From assembly GCF_017355165.1 (NCBI RefSeq), contig NZ_JADILK010000016.1, positions 1 to 64,000 on the forward strand: 64,000 nt of DNA, in the 5' to 3' direction. Under the pieces are notes generated by a model. The model made no database searches, was not told the origin of the DNA, and was given only the letters and a program-made list of their open reading frames with translations. Origin of the DNA: Bacillus sp. SD075 (GTDB taxonomy: Bacteria > Bacillota > Bacilli > Bacillales > DSM-1321). This document shows, one piece after another, positions 42,175 through 51,517 of the stretch (within the stretch, counting starts at the first letter, position 1; every line of letters starts with the position of its first letter). The position numbers and the translations under genes were made by a program.

Positions 42175-43464
42175 ATGGACAAGTTTGTAGCTTTTTTAGA
42201 AAATAATCTTTCAACACCCATGGCTAAATTGTCTGAGCAAAAACATTTACGCGCAATTCGAGATGGTGTGGTTTCTGCGCTACCTTTCATCATCTTTGGC
42301 AGTTTATTCTTGATCATTGCATTTCCGCCCGTTGCAGCAGATACGGCATTGGGTGAATGGTCTGCAAAACATCTGGCTGAAATATTAATACCATATCGTT
42401 TAACGATGTTTATCATGACGCTATATATTACTTTTGGTATAGGCTACAGCTTATCTCAAAGCTATAAACTTGATCCTCTATCTGGAGGTTTACTATCATT
42501 AGCAGCCTTCTTGTTCACAATTGGAGTAAAGATGATGGATGATGTGGGGTTTGTTTTGCCAATGACAAATCTTGGAGGGCATGGTCTTTTTGTAGGAATG
42601 CTTGTATCCATTTTTGCTGTCGAAATTTTACGTCTCTGCAAGACAAAAAATATCACGATTAAAATGCCGGATTCTGTTCCAACTTCAGTAGCCCGTTCAT
42701 TTGAAGCATTAATACCAGTTACAATTGTACTGCTTGTCATGACTTTAATTACAGTCGTTTTTGCTGTTGATCTACATTCACTTGTTGATAAAGCGGTTGC
42801 ACCACTCATCAGTGCAGGCGATACATTGCCAGGTGTATTAATTCCAGTATTTTTGATTACGTTCTTCTGGTCATTTGGTATTCATGGCGTTTCAGTAGTA
42901 GGTGCCGTTGCTCGTCCGGTATGGGAAGTGTACTTGGGGAATAACTCGGCAGCAGTTGCAGCCGGAAAGGCAATTCCCCACATAGCTCCTGAAACATTCT
43001 TTCAATGGTTTATTTGGATTGGTGGGTCTGGTGCAACTTTGGGTTTAGTTATAGCCATGCTCTTAACGGCAAAGTCCACCTATAGTAAAGCAATGGGGAA
43101 AGCGACAATTGTGCCAAGCATTTTTAACATCAATGAACCTGTTATCTTCGGGATGCCGATTGTCCTAAACCCGGTACTGATTATTCCATTTATCATTACA
43201 CCTCTAATTGGTGCGACACTTGCATATATAGCAACGTCCATTGGACTGGTGAACCCGACATATGTAATGGTTCCCTGGACATTGCCCGCTCCAATAGGTG
43301 CCTACCTTTCTACAGGCGGTGATTGGAGAGCCATTGTTCTCGTGATGGTGAATTTAACAATTTCCGTTATTATTTATCTGCCATTCTTTAAGATGTACGA
43401 TAAAAAGCTATTGGCGCAGGAAAACATGGTAGAAACAACGGATAATAAAAATATCGCTTTATAA
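42175..43464 (+). CDS. PTS IIC component, lactose/cellobiose family
   Basis: The 429-residue permease has about ten helices with the CelB/LacE layout. LRAIRDGVVSALPFIIFGS follows the N-terminal amphipathic region, IHGVSVVGAVARPVW lies near 240, and the sugar-binding block FNINEPVIFGMPIVLNP lies near 325. It forms one transporter with the IIB before it and the IIA at 45261. No EIIA or EIIB domain is fused to it. Substrate by context: a MurNAc-containing disaccharide or related amino sugar. Confidence 0.87.
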   Translation: MDKFVAFLENNLSTPMAKLSEQKHLRAIRDGVVSALPFIIFGSLFLIIAFPPVAADTALGEWSAKHLAEILIPYRLTMFIMTLYITFGIGYSLSQSYKLDPLSGGLLSLAAFLFTIGVKMMDDVGFVLPMTNLGGHGLFVGMLVSIFAVEILRLCKTKNITIKMPDSVPTSVARSFEALIPVTIVLLVMTLITVVFAVDLHSLVDKAVAPLISAGDTLPGVLIPVFLITFFWSFGIHGVSVVGAVARPVWEVYLGNNSAAVAAGKAIPHIAPETFFQWFIWIGGSGATLGLVIAMLLTAKSTYSKAMGKATIVPSIFNINEPVIFGMPIVLNPVLIIPFIITPLIGATLAYIATSIGLVNPTYVMVPWTLPAPIGAYLSTGGDWRAIVLVMVNLTISVIIYLPFFKMYDKKLLAQENMVETTDNKNIAL

Positions 43465-43473
43465 GGAATACCA

Positions 43474-43510
43474 AAAAGGGGGTTTGGGACTAAATGCTCC
43501 AAACTCCTTT
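43474..43510 (+). terminator. Weak hairpin inside the operon after IIC
   Basis: GGGGTTTGG pairs with CCAAACTCC around GACTAAATGCT and is followed by TTTATA. It is a partial terminator at best and may lower expression of downstream genes. Confidence 0.5.
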
Positions 43511-43534
43511 ATATAATGTGAGGGGGGGAAGAAC

Positions 43535-43819
43535 ATGAATTCAACATCTAGAATTCACTTTTTTAGTTACAAAAGTGCCTTTCTATTTTTTAGCTTCATT
43601 CTTGTTTTTAATTTTATCTTTAACAGATTAATGGATGCCTTTGAGATAAATAAACAATTATCACTGTACTTAGGAAATACCTTTGCCATAAGCGCGGGAT
43701 TGACGATGGTTGTTTGTTTTGTTGAAGGTAAGTTTAAAAACAAGAAAAAAGCATTACTATTATTCTTGTCTTTATTAGCGGTGAGCGCACTGGTTTGTTA
43801 TGCAATAATCTATAAATAA
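43535..43819 (+). CDS. Small three-helix membrane protein
   Basis: The 94-residue product has three hydrophobic segments (about 15-31, 45-60 and 71-92) linked by short basic loops. Its start follows AGGGGGGGAAG. I do not recognise the family. It lies between the PTS permease and the GH4 enzyme in the same direction, so it is probably part of the operon, but nothing ties it to transport or sugar use. Confidence 0.55.
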   Translation: MNSTSRIHFFSYKSAFLFFSFILVFNFIFNRLMDAFEINKQLSLYLGNTFAISAGLTMVVCFVEGKFKNKKKALLLFLSLLAVSALVCYAIIYK

Positions 43820-43857
43820 AAAAAATTCAGATTAGCTAACTATGAGGTGTTAGGGGA

Positions 43858-45204
43858 ATGGAAATGAAAAAAGGGTTGAAGATTGCCACAATAGGTGGGG
43901 GCTCTAGTTATACACCAGAATTAATAGAAGGATTTATTAAACGATATGATGAGTTGCCTATTAGGGAACTGTGGTTAGTGGATATTGAGGCGGGAAAAGA
44001 AAAACTTGAAATTGTAGGAAGCTTAGCAAAACGTATGGTTGAAAAAGCAGGACTTCCAATGGAAATACATCTAACGCTAGACCGCCGTCAAGCCTTGCAA
44101 AATGCTGATTTCGTCACAACGCAAATGAGGGTGGGATTACTTGATGCAAGAATCAAGGACGAGCGGATCCCGTTGGAATTAGGATTAATTGGTCAAGAAA
44201 CGAATGGCGCAGGAGGATTATCGAAAGCTTTACGAACGATTCCCATTATTCTTGAAATTGCCGAAGAAATGCAAGAACTCTGCCCTGATGCATGGTTAAT
44301 TAACTTCACAAACCCAGCGGGGATGGTAACGGAAGCCCTTCTCCGCTACAGCAAACATAAAAAAGTCATTGGTGTATGCAATGTTCCATTTAATATGCAT
44401 ATCTCTATTTCTAGCATGCTTGGTGTTGATATGAAAAGAGTGCGCATAGATTTCGCTGGGTTAAACCATATGGTATTCGGAATGCATGTGTTCGTTGATG
44501 ATCAAGAAATCACAGATAAAGTGCTTGAAATGCTTGGCAATCCTGAAATTCAACTGACGATGAAGAATATTGCCCCATTGGCTTGGAACAGAAGATTTTT
44601 GAAATCTTTAGGAGTGGTGCCTTGCCCGTACCATCGTTATTATTACAAAACAAATACGATTTTAGAGGAAGAGCTGGAAGCATTCAAATCAGGTGAAACT
44701 CGAGCTGAAATTGTGAAAAAATTAGAAGAAGGTTTGTTTGACCTATACAAGGATGAAACTCTTGACACCAAGCCTCCACAATTAGAGCAACGCGGTGGAG
44801 CTTACTATAGTGATGCAGCGTGTAACGTCATTTCTTCAATTCATAATGATAAGAAAGACATTCAAGTGCTAAATGTACAAAACAAAGGATCGCTTCCAGA
44901 TATTGATTATGATTCAGCAGTCGAAGTAAGCTGTATTGTCACCAAGAATGGACCAATTCCTTTGACTATGGGGAAATTACCCGTACAAGTGAATGGCTTG
45001 ATTCAACAAATCAAATCATTTGAAAGAATAGGTGCAGAGGCAGCCGTTACAGGTTCTTATGATAAAGCGTTATTAGCTTTAACGATTAACCCGCTCATTC
45101 CAAGTGATGACCTGGCGGAAATGGTTTTACAAAAACTATTAAAGGAGCATGAAGAATATTTACCACGATTCTTCAGTGACAGTGCTGCACCAAACAACGT
45201 GTGA
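43858..45204 (+). CDS. GH4 6-phospho-glucosidase (CelF/LicH-like)
   Basis: The 448-residue enzyme belongs to glycoside hydrolase family 4, which uses NAD and Mn in an unusual oxidation-elimination mechanism on phosphorylated disaccharides. The NAD site is IATIGGGSSYTPELIEGF near 9-26. GQETNGAGGLSKALRTIP lies near 118, NFTNPAGMVTEA near 149, the metal-binding Cys in GVCNVPFN near 172, and His in GLNHMVF near 202. It is very close in pattern to E. coli ChbF (CelF), which acts on phosphorylated chitobiose and cellobiose. In this operon a GlcNAc- or MurNAc-containing phosphodisaccharide is the likely substrate. ATG 43864 is an alternative start. Confidence 0.88.
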   Translation: MEMKKGLKIATIGGGSSYTPELIEGFIKRYDELPIRELWLVDIEAGKEKLEIVGSLAKRMVEKAGLPMEIHLTLDRRQALQNADFVTTQMRVGLLDARIKDERIPLELGLIGQETNGAGGLSKALRTIPIILEIAEEMQELCPDAWLINFTNPAGMVTEALLRYSKHKKVIGVCNVPFNMHISISSMLGVDMKRVRIDFAGLNHMVFGMHVFVDDQEITDKVLEMLGNPEIQLTMKNIAPLAWNRRFLKSLGVVPCPYHRYYYKTNTILEEELEAFKSGETRAEIVKKLEEGLFDLYKDETLDTKPPQLEQRGGAYYSDAACNVISSIHNDKKDIQVLNVQNKGSLPDIDYDSAVEVSCIVTKNGPIPLTMGKLPVQVNGLIQQIKSFERIGAEAAVTGSYDKALLALTINPLIPSDDLAEMVLQKLLKEHEEYLPRFFSDSAAPNNV

Positions 45205-45260
45205 ATGGACAGTAATCCATTAAAACATCATAATCTAACATAAAATAGGAGTGTAATGAT

Positions 45261-45590
45261 ATGTCAACCGAAATGAACAATAATGAAATGGAAATTTTTG
45301 AAATAATATCACATAGTGGAAATGCAAGGGGATTAGCATTCGAAGCACTGAAAGAAGCGGAAGAATTCAATTTTGAAAAGGCAGAGGATTTAATCAAACA
45401 AGGCCAGGAAGAATTGAACTTGGCCCATAAGACACAAACCAAGCTAATTCAAGCAGAATTGAATGGAGTTCCAAGTGAGAAAACTTTATTAATGATTCAT
45501 GCTCAGGATCACTTGATGACGGCAATGAGTGAACAAAAACTAATTGAACATATGATTCGCATTGTAAAAAAGCTAGCCCCACAACAGTAA
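45261..45590 (+). CDS. PTS IIA component, lactose/cellobiose family
   Basis: The 109-residue all-helical protein has the Lac-family IIA pattern: SHSGNARGLAFEALKEAEEFNFEKA-type helix 1, AHKTQTKLIQAE, and the phosphorylated His in MIHAQDHLMTAM near residue 80. It completes the IIB-IIC pair at 41820-43464. It starts 57 bases after the GH4 gene and ends 16 bases before mupG. Confidence 0.88.
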   Translation: MSTEMNNNEMEIFEIISHSGNARGLAFEALKEAEEFNFEKAEDLIKQGQEELNLAHKTQTKLIQAELNGVPSEKTLLMIHAQDHLMTAMSEQKLIEHMIRIVKKLAPQQ

Positions 45591-45605
45591 AGAGGTGATT
45601 AAATA

Positions 45606-46691
45606 ATGGGTAAACTCGGTATATCTATCTATCCAGAGCATTCAACCGTTGAAAAAGACATGGAATACATTGCACGTGCACACAAATATGGATTCAAAAA
45701 GATCTTTACTTGCCTGCTTTCTGTCGAAGGTGACAAAGAGAAGATTTTAAAAGAATTTAAAGAAACAATTCGTTATGCCAATCAATTAAATATGGAAGTG
45801 ATGGTCGATATTGCTCCCAGAGTATTCGGTTCGCTAGGCATTTCTTATAATGACTTATCGTTTTTTGCAGAATTAGGTGCGTATGGAATCAGGTTAGACA
45901 TGGGTTTTACAGGTAACGAAGAGTCGATTATGACACATAATCCATATAATCTAAAAATTGAAATAAACATGAGCAATGCAACAAAATATTTAGAAAATAT
46001 TATGGATTACAAACCAAATAAAGAGAATTTAGTTGGATCGCATAACTTCTATCCTCACCGCTATGCAGGATTGAGCTATCCTCATTTTATAAAATGCTGT
46101 GAGTCATTCAAAAAACATAATATCCGCACGGCAGCTTTCATAAGCTCACATGCAGCAACGTACGGACCTTGGCCTATAATGGAAGGATTATGTACATTAG
46201 AGATGCACCGGGAATTACCCATTACAACTCAAGCGAAACACTTGTATGCGACAGGGTTGATTGATGATGTAATTATTGCAAATGCCTACGCATCTGAAGA
46301 AGAATTGAAACAGCTTAGTCTGTTAAATAGCGGTCAATTAACATTTAATGTTAATCTTCACGAAACCATAACAGTATTAGAGAAAAAGATAGTAGTGGAA
46401 GAATTCCATTTTTACCGTGGAGATGTTTCCGATTATCTTATTCGCTCGACTCAATCACGCGTAAAATATAAGAGCGAAGAATTTAAACCAACATATACCC
46501 CTGATATTAGACGCGGTGATATTTTAATTGAAAATGAGCTCTATGGACAATATAAAGGGGAATTGCAGATTGCCTTGAAGGAAATGAAGAATTCGGGGAA
46601 AACGAATGTAGTTGGCCGAATAGCAGAAGAGGAAATTTTCCTCCTCGATCATTTGGAACCATGGGGGAAATTCCAATTCAATGTTAATTGA
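45606..46691 (+). CDS. mupG: 6-phospho-N-acetylmuramidase (DUF871)
   Basis: The 361-residue protein belongs to DUF871, now known through Staphylococcus aureus MupG (GH170), which cleaves MurNAc-6-phosphate-GlcNAc inside the cell. It has an N-terminal TIM barrel (about 1-235) starting with LGISIYPEHSTVEKDMEYI and containing LRLDMGFTGNE-like sequence and SHNFYPHRYAGLSYPHF, and a C-terminal small barrel. Its presence with murQ, anmK and a PTS strongly suggests that the operon handles the disaccharide MurNAc-GlcNAc. This assignment rests on family resemblance. Confidence 0.85.
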   Translation: MGKLGISIYPEHSTVEKDMEYIARAHKYGFKKIFTCLLSVEGDKEKILKEFKETIRYANQLNMEVMVDIAPRVFGSLGISYNDLSFFAELGAYGIRLDMGFTGNEESIMTHNPYNLKIEINMSNATKYLENIMDYKPNKENLVGSHNFYPHRYAGLSYPHFIKCCESFKKHNIRTAAFISSHAATYGPWPIMEGLCTLEMHRELPITTQAKHLYATGLIDDVIIANAYASEEELKQLSLLNSGQLTFNVNLHETITVLEKKIVVEEFHFYRGDVSDYLIRSTQSRVKYKSEEFKPTYTPDIRRGDILIENELYGQYKGELQIALKEMKNSGKTNVVGRIAEEEIFLLDHLEPWGKFQFNVN

Positions 46692-46694
46692 TCA

Positions 46695-46721
46695 GGGAAG
46701 GAACGTTGATATTCCTTCCTT
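46695..46721 (+). terminator. Internal hairpin after mupG
   Basis: GGAAGGAA pairs with TTCCTTCC around nine bases and a run of six T follows. It stands 23 bases before the kinase start, so it probably reduces rather than abolishes read-through. Confidence 0.65.
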
Positions 46722-46743
46722 TTTTACTGAATAGGAGAATGAT

Positions 46744-47640
46744 ATGAATTATATTATCGGTGTTGACGGCGGGGGCACTAAAACTGAAGCAGTGGCTTAT
46801 GATTTAGAGGGTAATAAAATAAGTGAAGGTAAAGCGGGGTTTGGAAACCTGCTTATAAATGAAAAACAAGCAATCGCTAACATAATACAGGCAATTGAAC
46901 AAAGCATAACTCCTATTGATAATGGTAGCTGCCATTACATTTGCTTAGGATTAGCCGGGTATGGAGGAGTTGAAAATCCACAGGGTATAAAAAGTGCATT
47001 AAGCAAGGCATTTAATGCCCCGTTCACGATTGTAAATGATGGAGTTATCGCTCATGCTGCTTTACTAAAAGGAAATGATGGCATTCTGACTGTATCCGGA
47101 ACTGGATCTGTAAGTTTCGGCATCCATAAAGGAATCGAGAAATCGGCTGGTGGCTGGGGACACATTCTTGGGGATGAAGGAAGTGGCTATTGGATCGCCA
47201 TGCAGGCTTTTATAAAAATGACGAAAGAAGTGGATGGGGGGCATGACCATAGCCTTTTAACCGAGACAATACTTAAAAAACTTGGCTATCATAGTGTTAT
47301 GGAACTAAAGAAATTCATTTATTCCGCCACGAAATCCGAGATTGCCGCGTTTGTTCCCCTAGTTGTCCAACTTGCTGAGAAGGGCGATGGTTTCTCGCAA
47401 AATATTCTGAATCAGGCCGGGTACCACCTTTCAAAACAAACGCTTGAGGTAATGAAGAAGTTAAAGTTAAGTGAGAATGTTACAATGGCAATAAAGGGTA
47501 GCGTATTGACAAATATACCATTGGTGCAAAGCTCTTTCATCAATCATATTAAACTTGAAAATCCAAATGTGAAATTTGTTTTAGAAGACGTCTCCGCTAC
47601 CTTGGGTTGTTACTACATAGCAATGAAGCATTTAAAGTAA
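46744..47640 (+). CDS. murK: BadF/NagK-type amino sugar kinase
   Basis: The 298-residue ASKHA kinase of the BadF/BadG/BcrA/BcrD group resembles GlcNAc kinases and the MurK kinase of Clostridium. The phosphate-1 loop is YIIGVDGGGTKTEAVAYD, followed by LGLAGYGG near 76, VNDGVIAHAALL near 97, the phosphate-2 loop VSGTGSVSFG near 118, and GDEGSGYWIA near 140. MupG action releases free GlcNAc, which this enzyme would phosphorylate for glycolysis. A MurNAc kinase role is also possible; the symbol is tentative. Confidence 0.8.
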   Translation: MNYIIGVDGGGTKTEAVAYDLEGNKISEGKAGFGNLLINEKQAIANIIQAIEQSITPIDNGSCHYICLGLAGYGGVENPQGIKSALSKAFNAPFTIVNDGVIAHAALLKGNDGILTVSGTGSVSFGIHKGIEKSAGGWGHILGDEGSGYWIAMQAFIKMTKEVDGGHDHSLLTETILKKLGYHSVMELKKFIYSATKSEIAAFVPLVVQLAEKGDGFSQNILNQAGYHLSKQTLEVMKKLKLSENVTMAIKGSVLTNIPLVQSSFINHIKLENPNVKFVLEDVSATLGCYYIAMKHLK

Positions 47641-47665
47641 GTAAAGATCAAGGAGAATAAATCTT

Positions 47666-48532
47666 ATGCACGTCGAAAATATTATATTGAGAATTGAAAG
47701 TTTATTGAACCAGTTGCCTAGATCAGAAAGGAAAATTGCACAATACATTTTAGAAAATCCAAACGACATTATAAGAATGACGATACATGAATTAGCTGAT
47801 CATGCCAATGCCAGCAGTTCAGCTGTAACGAGATTCTGTCATTCTATAAAAGTTAACAGTTTTTCAGAACTGAAGGTATCTTTATCATCCCTGATTTCCC
47901 AACCGGAGAAAAAAGGTTTCCATGACATTGAGCCTAATGAAACAATAGCGTCCATTAAAAATAAAATAGTGTCCAATTCTGTCCAAGCTATACAAGAAAC
48001 TGCACATTATTTGGATGAGGCCGTTCTTGACAATATCATTGAAACCATGAGAAGTGCAGATGTCATTTATGTTTATGGTTTAGGGGCATCATGGCTCGTT
48101 GCTGAAGATATTACACAGAAATGGTTACGTTTAGGAAAGATTGTAAGTGCCAATCAGGACCCGCATATTACGGCCACTGCACTTGCTGCATCATCAAAGA
48201 ATACCGTTTTTTTCTGTATTTCCAATAGTGGTGAAACGGAAGAGATCCTGGAACTCGTTGATATTGCTAAAGCATATGGCATTAAAACAATTGGTTTATC
48301 ACGGTTGGGGAACAATGGACTAACTAAGAAAGTTGATATGTCCCTAAATCATGTACGTGCACCGGAGGCTAAATTTCGAAGTGCGGCAACAAGTTCGCTT
48401 TTTGCACAATTTCTAACGGTCAGCATAATTTTCTATGCGTATGTTTCAAAATTCTATAATGAAAATAAAAATGAAATTGAACGTTCAAGGGAATCGGTAT
48501 TGAAATTCACAAAAAGGAATTTGGATACTTAG
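47666..48532 (+). CDS. RpiR/MurR-family regulator
   Basis: The 288-residue regulator has an N-terminal helix-turn-helix of the RpiR type (about 1-75, MTIHELADHANASSSAVTRFCHSIKV) and a SIS sugar-phosphate domain (about 110-250, VYVYGLGASWLVAEDITQKW-like and FCISNSGETEEILEL). MurR-type members sense MurNAc-6-phosphate. It is cotranscribed with the genes it should control, and the AT-rich dyads at 40775-40826 are likely targets. AAGGAG precedes the ATG. Confidence 0.88.
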   Translation: MHVENIILRIESLLNQLPRSERKIAQYILENPNDIIRMTIHELADHANASSSAVTRFCHSIKVNSFSELKVSLSSLISQPEKKGFHDIEPNETIASIKNKIVSNSVQAIQETAHYLDEAVLDNIIETMRSADVIYVYGLGASWLVAEDITQKWLRLGKIVSANQDPHITATALAASSKNTVFFCISNSGETEEILELVDIAKAYGIKTIGLSRLGNNGLTKKVDMSLNHVRAPEAKFRSAATSSLFAQFLTVSIIFYAYVSKFYNENKNEIERSRESVLKFTKRNLDT

Positions 48533-48649
48533 AAAGGTAAGTCTTATCTTATCGTGTTAACAAGCATTGATAATATCAATGAGCGGTATTATATTCCGAT
48601 CAGGATGACTTGTAAAATCTACATCACGATGAAAGGAAGATGTACGCTG

Positions 48650-49372
48650 ATGATCCGGAAGAATTCTCCGAGTCCCATTTATCATCAACTTGAGGAAGAG
48701 ATTAAAGAAGCGATTCAAAATCTTGAATTGGAGCCAGGAGAGATGATTCCTTCAGAAAAAGAATACACTGAAAAATATGGAATAAGCAGAATGACGGTGA
48801 GACAGGCCATATCTAACCTTGTGTATGGAGGATATTTATACAGGCAGCGCGGAAAAGGAACATTCGTTGCCCAACAAAAATTGGAGTCGCCCTTGCAAGG
48901 ATTAACAAGCTTTTCAGAGGATATGATTTCTAGAGGACTTGAACCAAGTACACGAGTTATCAGTTTTACGGAAGTCAATGCTGATCATGAACTTGCTGTA
49001 AAGCTTGAGGTTGAAGAAGGAACTTCTATTTTCGATCTGGAACGTGTAAGGCTTGCTGATCAGTTGCCGATGGCATATGAAAGACTATACATCTCTAAAG
49101 TTCTTGCCGGGGATCTAACGAAAGAAATAGCCGTAACGTCCATTCATGACTATGTAGAAAAAATGTTTGGCTTAAATATCCAGCATAACATACAGGTGAT
49201 TGAAGCCTCCATTGCACAAAAAAAAGAGGCGGAAATGCTCGAGGTAATCGAAGGTTCCCCTATATTGCTGATAGAACGAAGAATTATCCTGGATACCAAT
49301 CGACCACTTGGGGTTGTCCGATCTGTCTACCGTGCAGATCGATATAAATTCAGAATCGATTTGGAACGTTGA
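48650..49372 (+). CDS. GntR/UTRA-family regulator
   Basis: The product of about 240 residues has an N-terminal GntR winged helix (about 5-70, PSEKEYTEKYGISRMTVRQAISNLVYGGYLYRQRGKGTFVA, positions only) and a C-terminal UTRA sugar-sensing domain. It is close to NagR, which senses GlcNAc-6-phosphate or glucosamine-6-phosphate. The ATG at 48650 is chosen because AAGGAAG lies ten bases upstream. A second amino-sugar regulator at the end of the operon would link MurNAc and GlcNAc use. Confidence 0.85.
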   Translation: MIRKNSPSPIYHQLEEEIKEAIQNLELEPGEMIPSEKEYTEKYGISRMTVRQAISNLVYGGYLYRQRGKGTFVAQQKLESPLQGLTSFSEDMISRGLEPSTRVISFTEVNADHELAVKLEVEEGTSIFDLERVRLADQLPMAYERLYISKVLAGDLTKEIAVTSIHDYVEKMFGLNIQHNIQVIEASIAQKKEAEMLEVIEGSPILLIERRIILDTNRPLGVVRSVYRADRYKFRIDLER

Positions 49373-49429
49373 AAAACAGAATCCCACTCTTAATTAATAA
49401 TAGTAAAAACAACTTATCTGGATAAGATA

Positions 49430-49463
49430 AACCCCTTGCCTAAATATGGACAGGGGGTCTTTT
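49430..49463. terminator. Terminator at the end of the amino sugar operon
   Basis: ACCCCTTG pairs with CAGGGGGT around an A/T-rich loop, and CTTTT follows. It lies between the GntR gene and the convergent efflux gene. Confidence 0.65.
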
Positions 49464-49554
49464 CGTAGAATATCATTTTTCGAGTTTGTGAGTTTTCCAG
49501 TTCAAAAGGAAAGGTGCTTTGGAAAATTAGGGAATAACAATCCGAGGACTTTAA

Positions 49555-50757
49555 TTATTTCGCTAAGCTTTCTGTCAATCGGTTTTCTTTCCAAATGGCT
49601 GTAATGCCCAGTCCAATGACGATAATCACAGCGGCGAAAAGATAAGGATAGTGGATGTTTACATCAAATAGTAATCCTCCCAGAGATGGCCCGGCTATAT
49701 TCCCTAAGCTCGTATAGGTGGAGTTCATTCCAGCAACGAATCCTTGTTCTTTCCCGGCAGCTTTTGATAAAAATGTCGTCAATGCCGGACGAAGTAAGTC
49801 AAATGCAAGGAAAATGAAGCAGGTTACCACAAGAACTGCCAAAAAGCTAGAGATCATAGTGGACGCTACCGCAAAAATTGCACCGACGATTAAACATAAT
49901 TGGATAAGTTTCTTTTCGCCGAGAAGATCTACCAGTTTTCCAAACATGAATACTTGCACAACAACTCCGAAAATAGAGCTTATTGTAATGATAATTGCAA
50001 TATCCTTCGGCGTGAAGCCGAATTTATGATCAGAAAATAGGCTAAAAACAGTTTCATAGGCTGATAAACCAAAAGCGAGTACAAATACAATGATGAACGC
50101 GATAAAGTAAATCGGATTAAGTGATCTCTTTAAATCGCCCATAAAGTTTGTTTGCTTTGCATTAGCAGAAACGTTTGCAAGTTGTTCCTTTGTCAGCGGC
50201 TCTTTTAACATGAATATTGATGATAGGCATGCTAAAAAAGCAATGGCTGCCGCAAGGAAGAAAGGCAAGCGTATACCATATTCTGCAATAAAGCCACCGA
50301 TTCCGGGTCCTATTATAAAGCCCAAGCTAATGGCGGCTGAAATATAGCCCATTGCTTTTGGCCTTTCCTGTACGGATGTAATATCCGCAACATATGCAGT
50401 GACACCTGGCATAATAAAGGCGGCACTGATTCCCCCTAGGATCCTTGATAAATAAAACACCGATACGTTTGTCCCTACACCGAAGATAAGTTCTGAAACA
50501 CCAAAAAGGAATAAGCCGATGATGATGATTTTCTTTCTGCCGTAACGGTCAACCCAACGACCGGCGAATGGTGACATAACAAGCTGTGAAACCGCAAATA
50601 CGGCAACCAGATAACCCATCGTACTTCCTGATAAATGCATGATATTCATAAATGACGGCATAACGGGGATGATGAGCCCAATTCCCAGAAAAGCAATGAA
50701 TATATTGCTTAGTAGAATAATCAATACCGCCTTTTGTTCTTTAATTGGTTTAACCAT
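49555..50757 (-). CDS. MFS drug efflux transporter (Bmr/NorA-like)
   Basis: The 400-residue protein has twelve helices of the DHA1 family. The first cytoplasmic loop holds the major facilitator motif GRWVDRYGRKKIII near 66, and the helix-5 drug/proton antiporter motif GYISAAISLGFIIGPGIGGF lies near 137. The layout matches Bmr, Blt and NorA. It starts 25 bases after a TetR-type regulator in the same direction, a common local control arrangement. The substrates cannot be predicted. Confidence 0.85.
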   Translation of the reverse strand: MVKPIKEQKAVLIILLSNIFIAFLGIGLIIPVMPSFMNIMHLSGSTMGYLVAVFAVSQLVMSPFAGRWVDRYGRKKIIIIGLFLFGVSELIFGVGTNVSVFYLSRILGGISAAFIMPGVTAYVADITSVQERPKAMGYISAAISLGFIIGPGIGGFIAEYGIRLPFFLAAAIAFLACLSSIFMLKEPLTKEQLANVSANAKQTNFMGDLKRSLNPIYFIAFIIVFVLAFGLSAYETVFSLFSDHKFGFTPKDIAIIITISSIFGVVVQVFMFGKLVDLLGEKKLIQLCLIVGAIFAVASTMISSFLAVLVVTCFIFLAFDLLRPALTTFLSKAAGKEQGFVAGMNSTYTSLGNIAGPSLGGLLFDVNIHYPYLFAAVIIVIGLGITAIWKENRLTESLAK

Positions 50758-50782
50758 GTAGTAGCACCACCTTATTTGTGAA

Positions 50783-51373
50783 TCATTTTTGTGAAATACC
50801 TCTCCAAAACACTTTCCAAGAGGCAGCTAATTTATCCTTCAACCGTTTCTCATCATTGCCGTATACAAGTTCAAGCAAAATGGAATCCACTACTCCCAAA
50901 AAAGCATAGGTCGGCGTTATGGCTGCATCTTCGACGATTAATTTGGCATTGATCCAATCCTGGAATTTACATTCCAGGATCGCCTGCACCTTTTCCTCGA
51001 TATCTATGACTTCCTGCCCGATTTCTTTTTCAAGATGCGCTGGCGGAAAAAAGGACATGCGCAGCCAAAACTTTATATGCTCATTTTTTTGGAAAAGATC
51101 GATGACCAATTGTAGGAATCCGTATAAATCTTTTTCAGGATTTTTTGAATCGACTTTACTGAAATATTGAAGTTTCGAAGATAACTCCGTCTCTTTCGCA
51201 TCACGTAAAACTTGAAGAAAAAGATCATCCTTGCCTTTAAAATGGGCGTAAATGGATTGCTTTTTCATGCCGACTTCTTCAGCTATTTGAGAAAGCGACG
51301 CTCCTTCATAACCATGAATCGTGAAATATTTAAGAGCGGCTTCTTTAATTTCATTACTTTTCAATACTATCAC
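50783..51373 (-). CDS. TetR-family regulator
   Basis: The 196-residue protein has the TetR helix-turn-helix at residues 8-52 (EIKEAALKYFTIHGYEGASLSQIAEEVGMKKQSIYAHFKGK, given only as location). A helical ligand domain follows, with LRMSFFPP near 103 as in AcrR/YxaF-type regulators. It sits upstream of the efflux gene and has a perfect 12-base dyad at 51384-51395 in front of its start, so it should repress itself and the pump until a drug is bound. Confidence 0.87.
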   Translation of the reverse strand: MIVLKSNEIKEAALKYFTIHGYEGASLSQIAEEVGMKKQSIYAHFKGKDDLFLQVLRDAKETELSSKLQYFSKVDSKNPEKDLYGFLQLVIDLFQKNEHIKFWLRMSFFPPAHLEKEIGQEVIDIEEKVQAILECKFQDWINAKLIVEDAAITPTYAFLGVVDSILLELVYGNDEKRLKDKLAASWKVFWRGISQK

Positions 51374-51383
51374 TCCTATTTTA

Positions 51384-51395
51384 ACGAACGTTCGT
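51384..51395. promoter_or_regulatory. TetR operator
   Basis: ACGAACGTTCGT is a perfect palindrome of the kind bound by TetR/AcrR-type proteins, 11 bases upstream of the regulator start. Confidence 0.7.
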
Positions 51396-51517
51396 CAGTT
51401 ATAATAGCAAATTAAATAAATATATGCAAGCGAATAAGTGTATACAAATTATTTTGCAACAGAAATCATTCGATATGCAATCAAGGCTATTCACTAAAGT
51501 CCCGCATATAATTCTAT

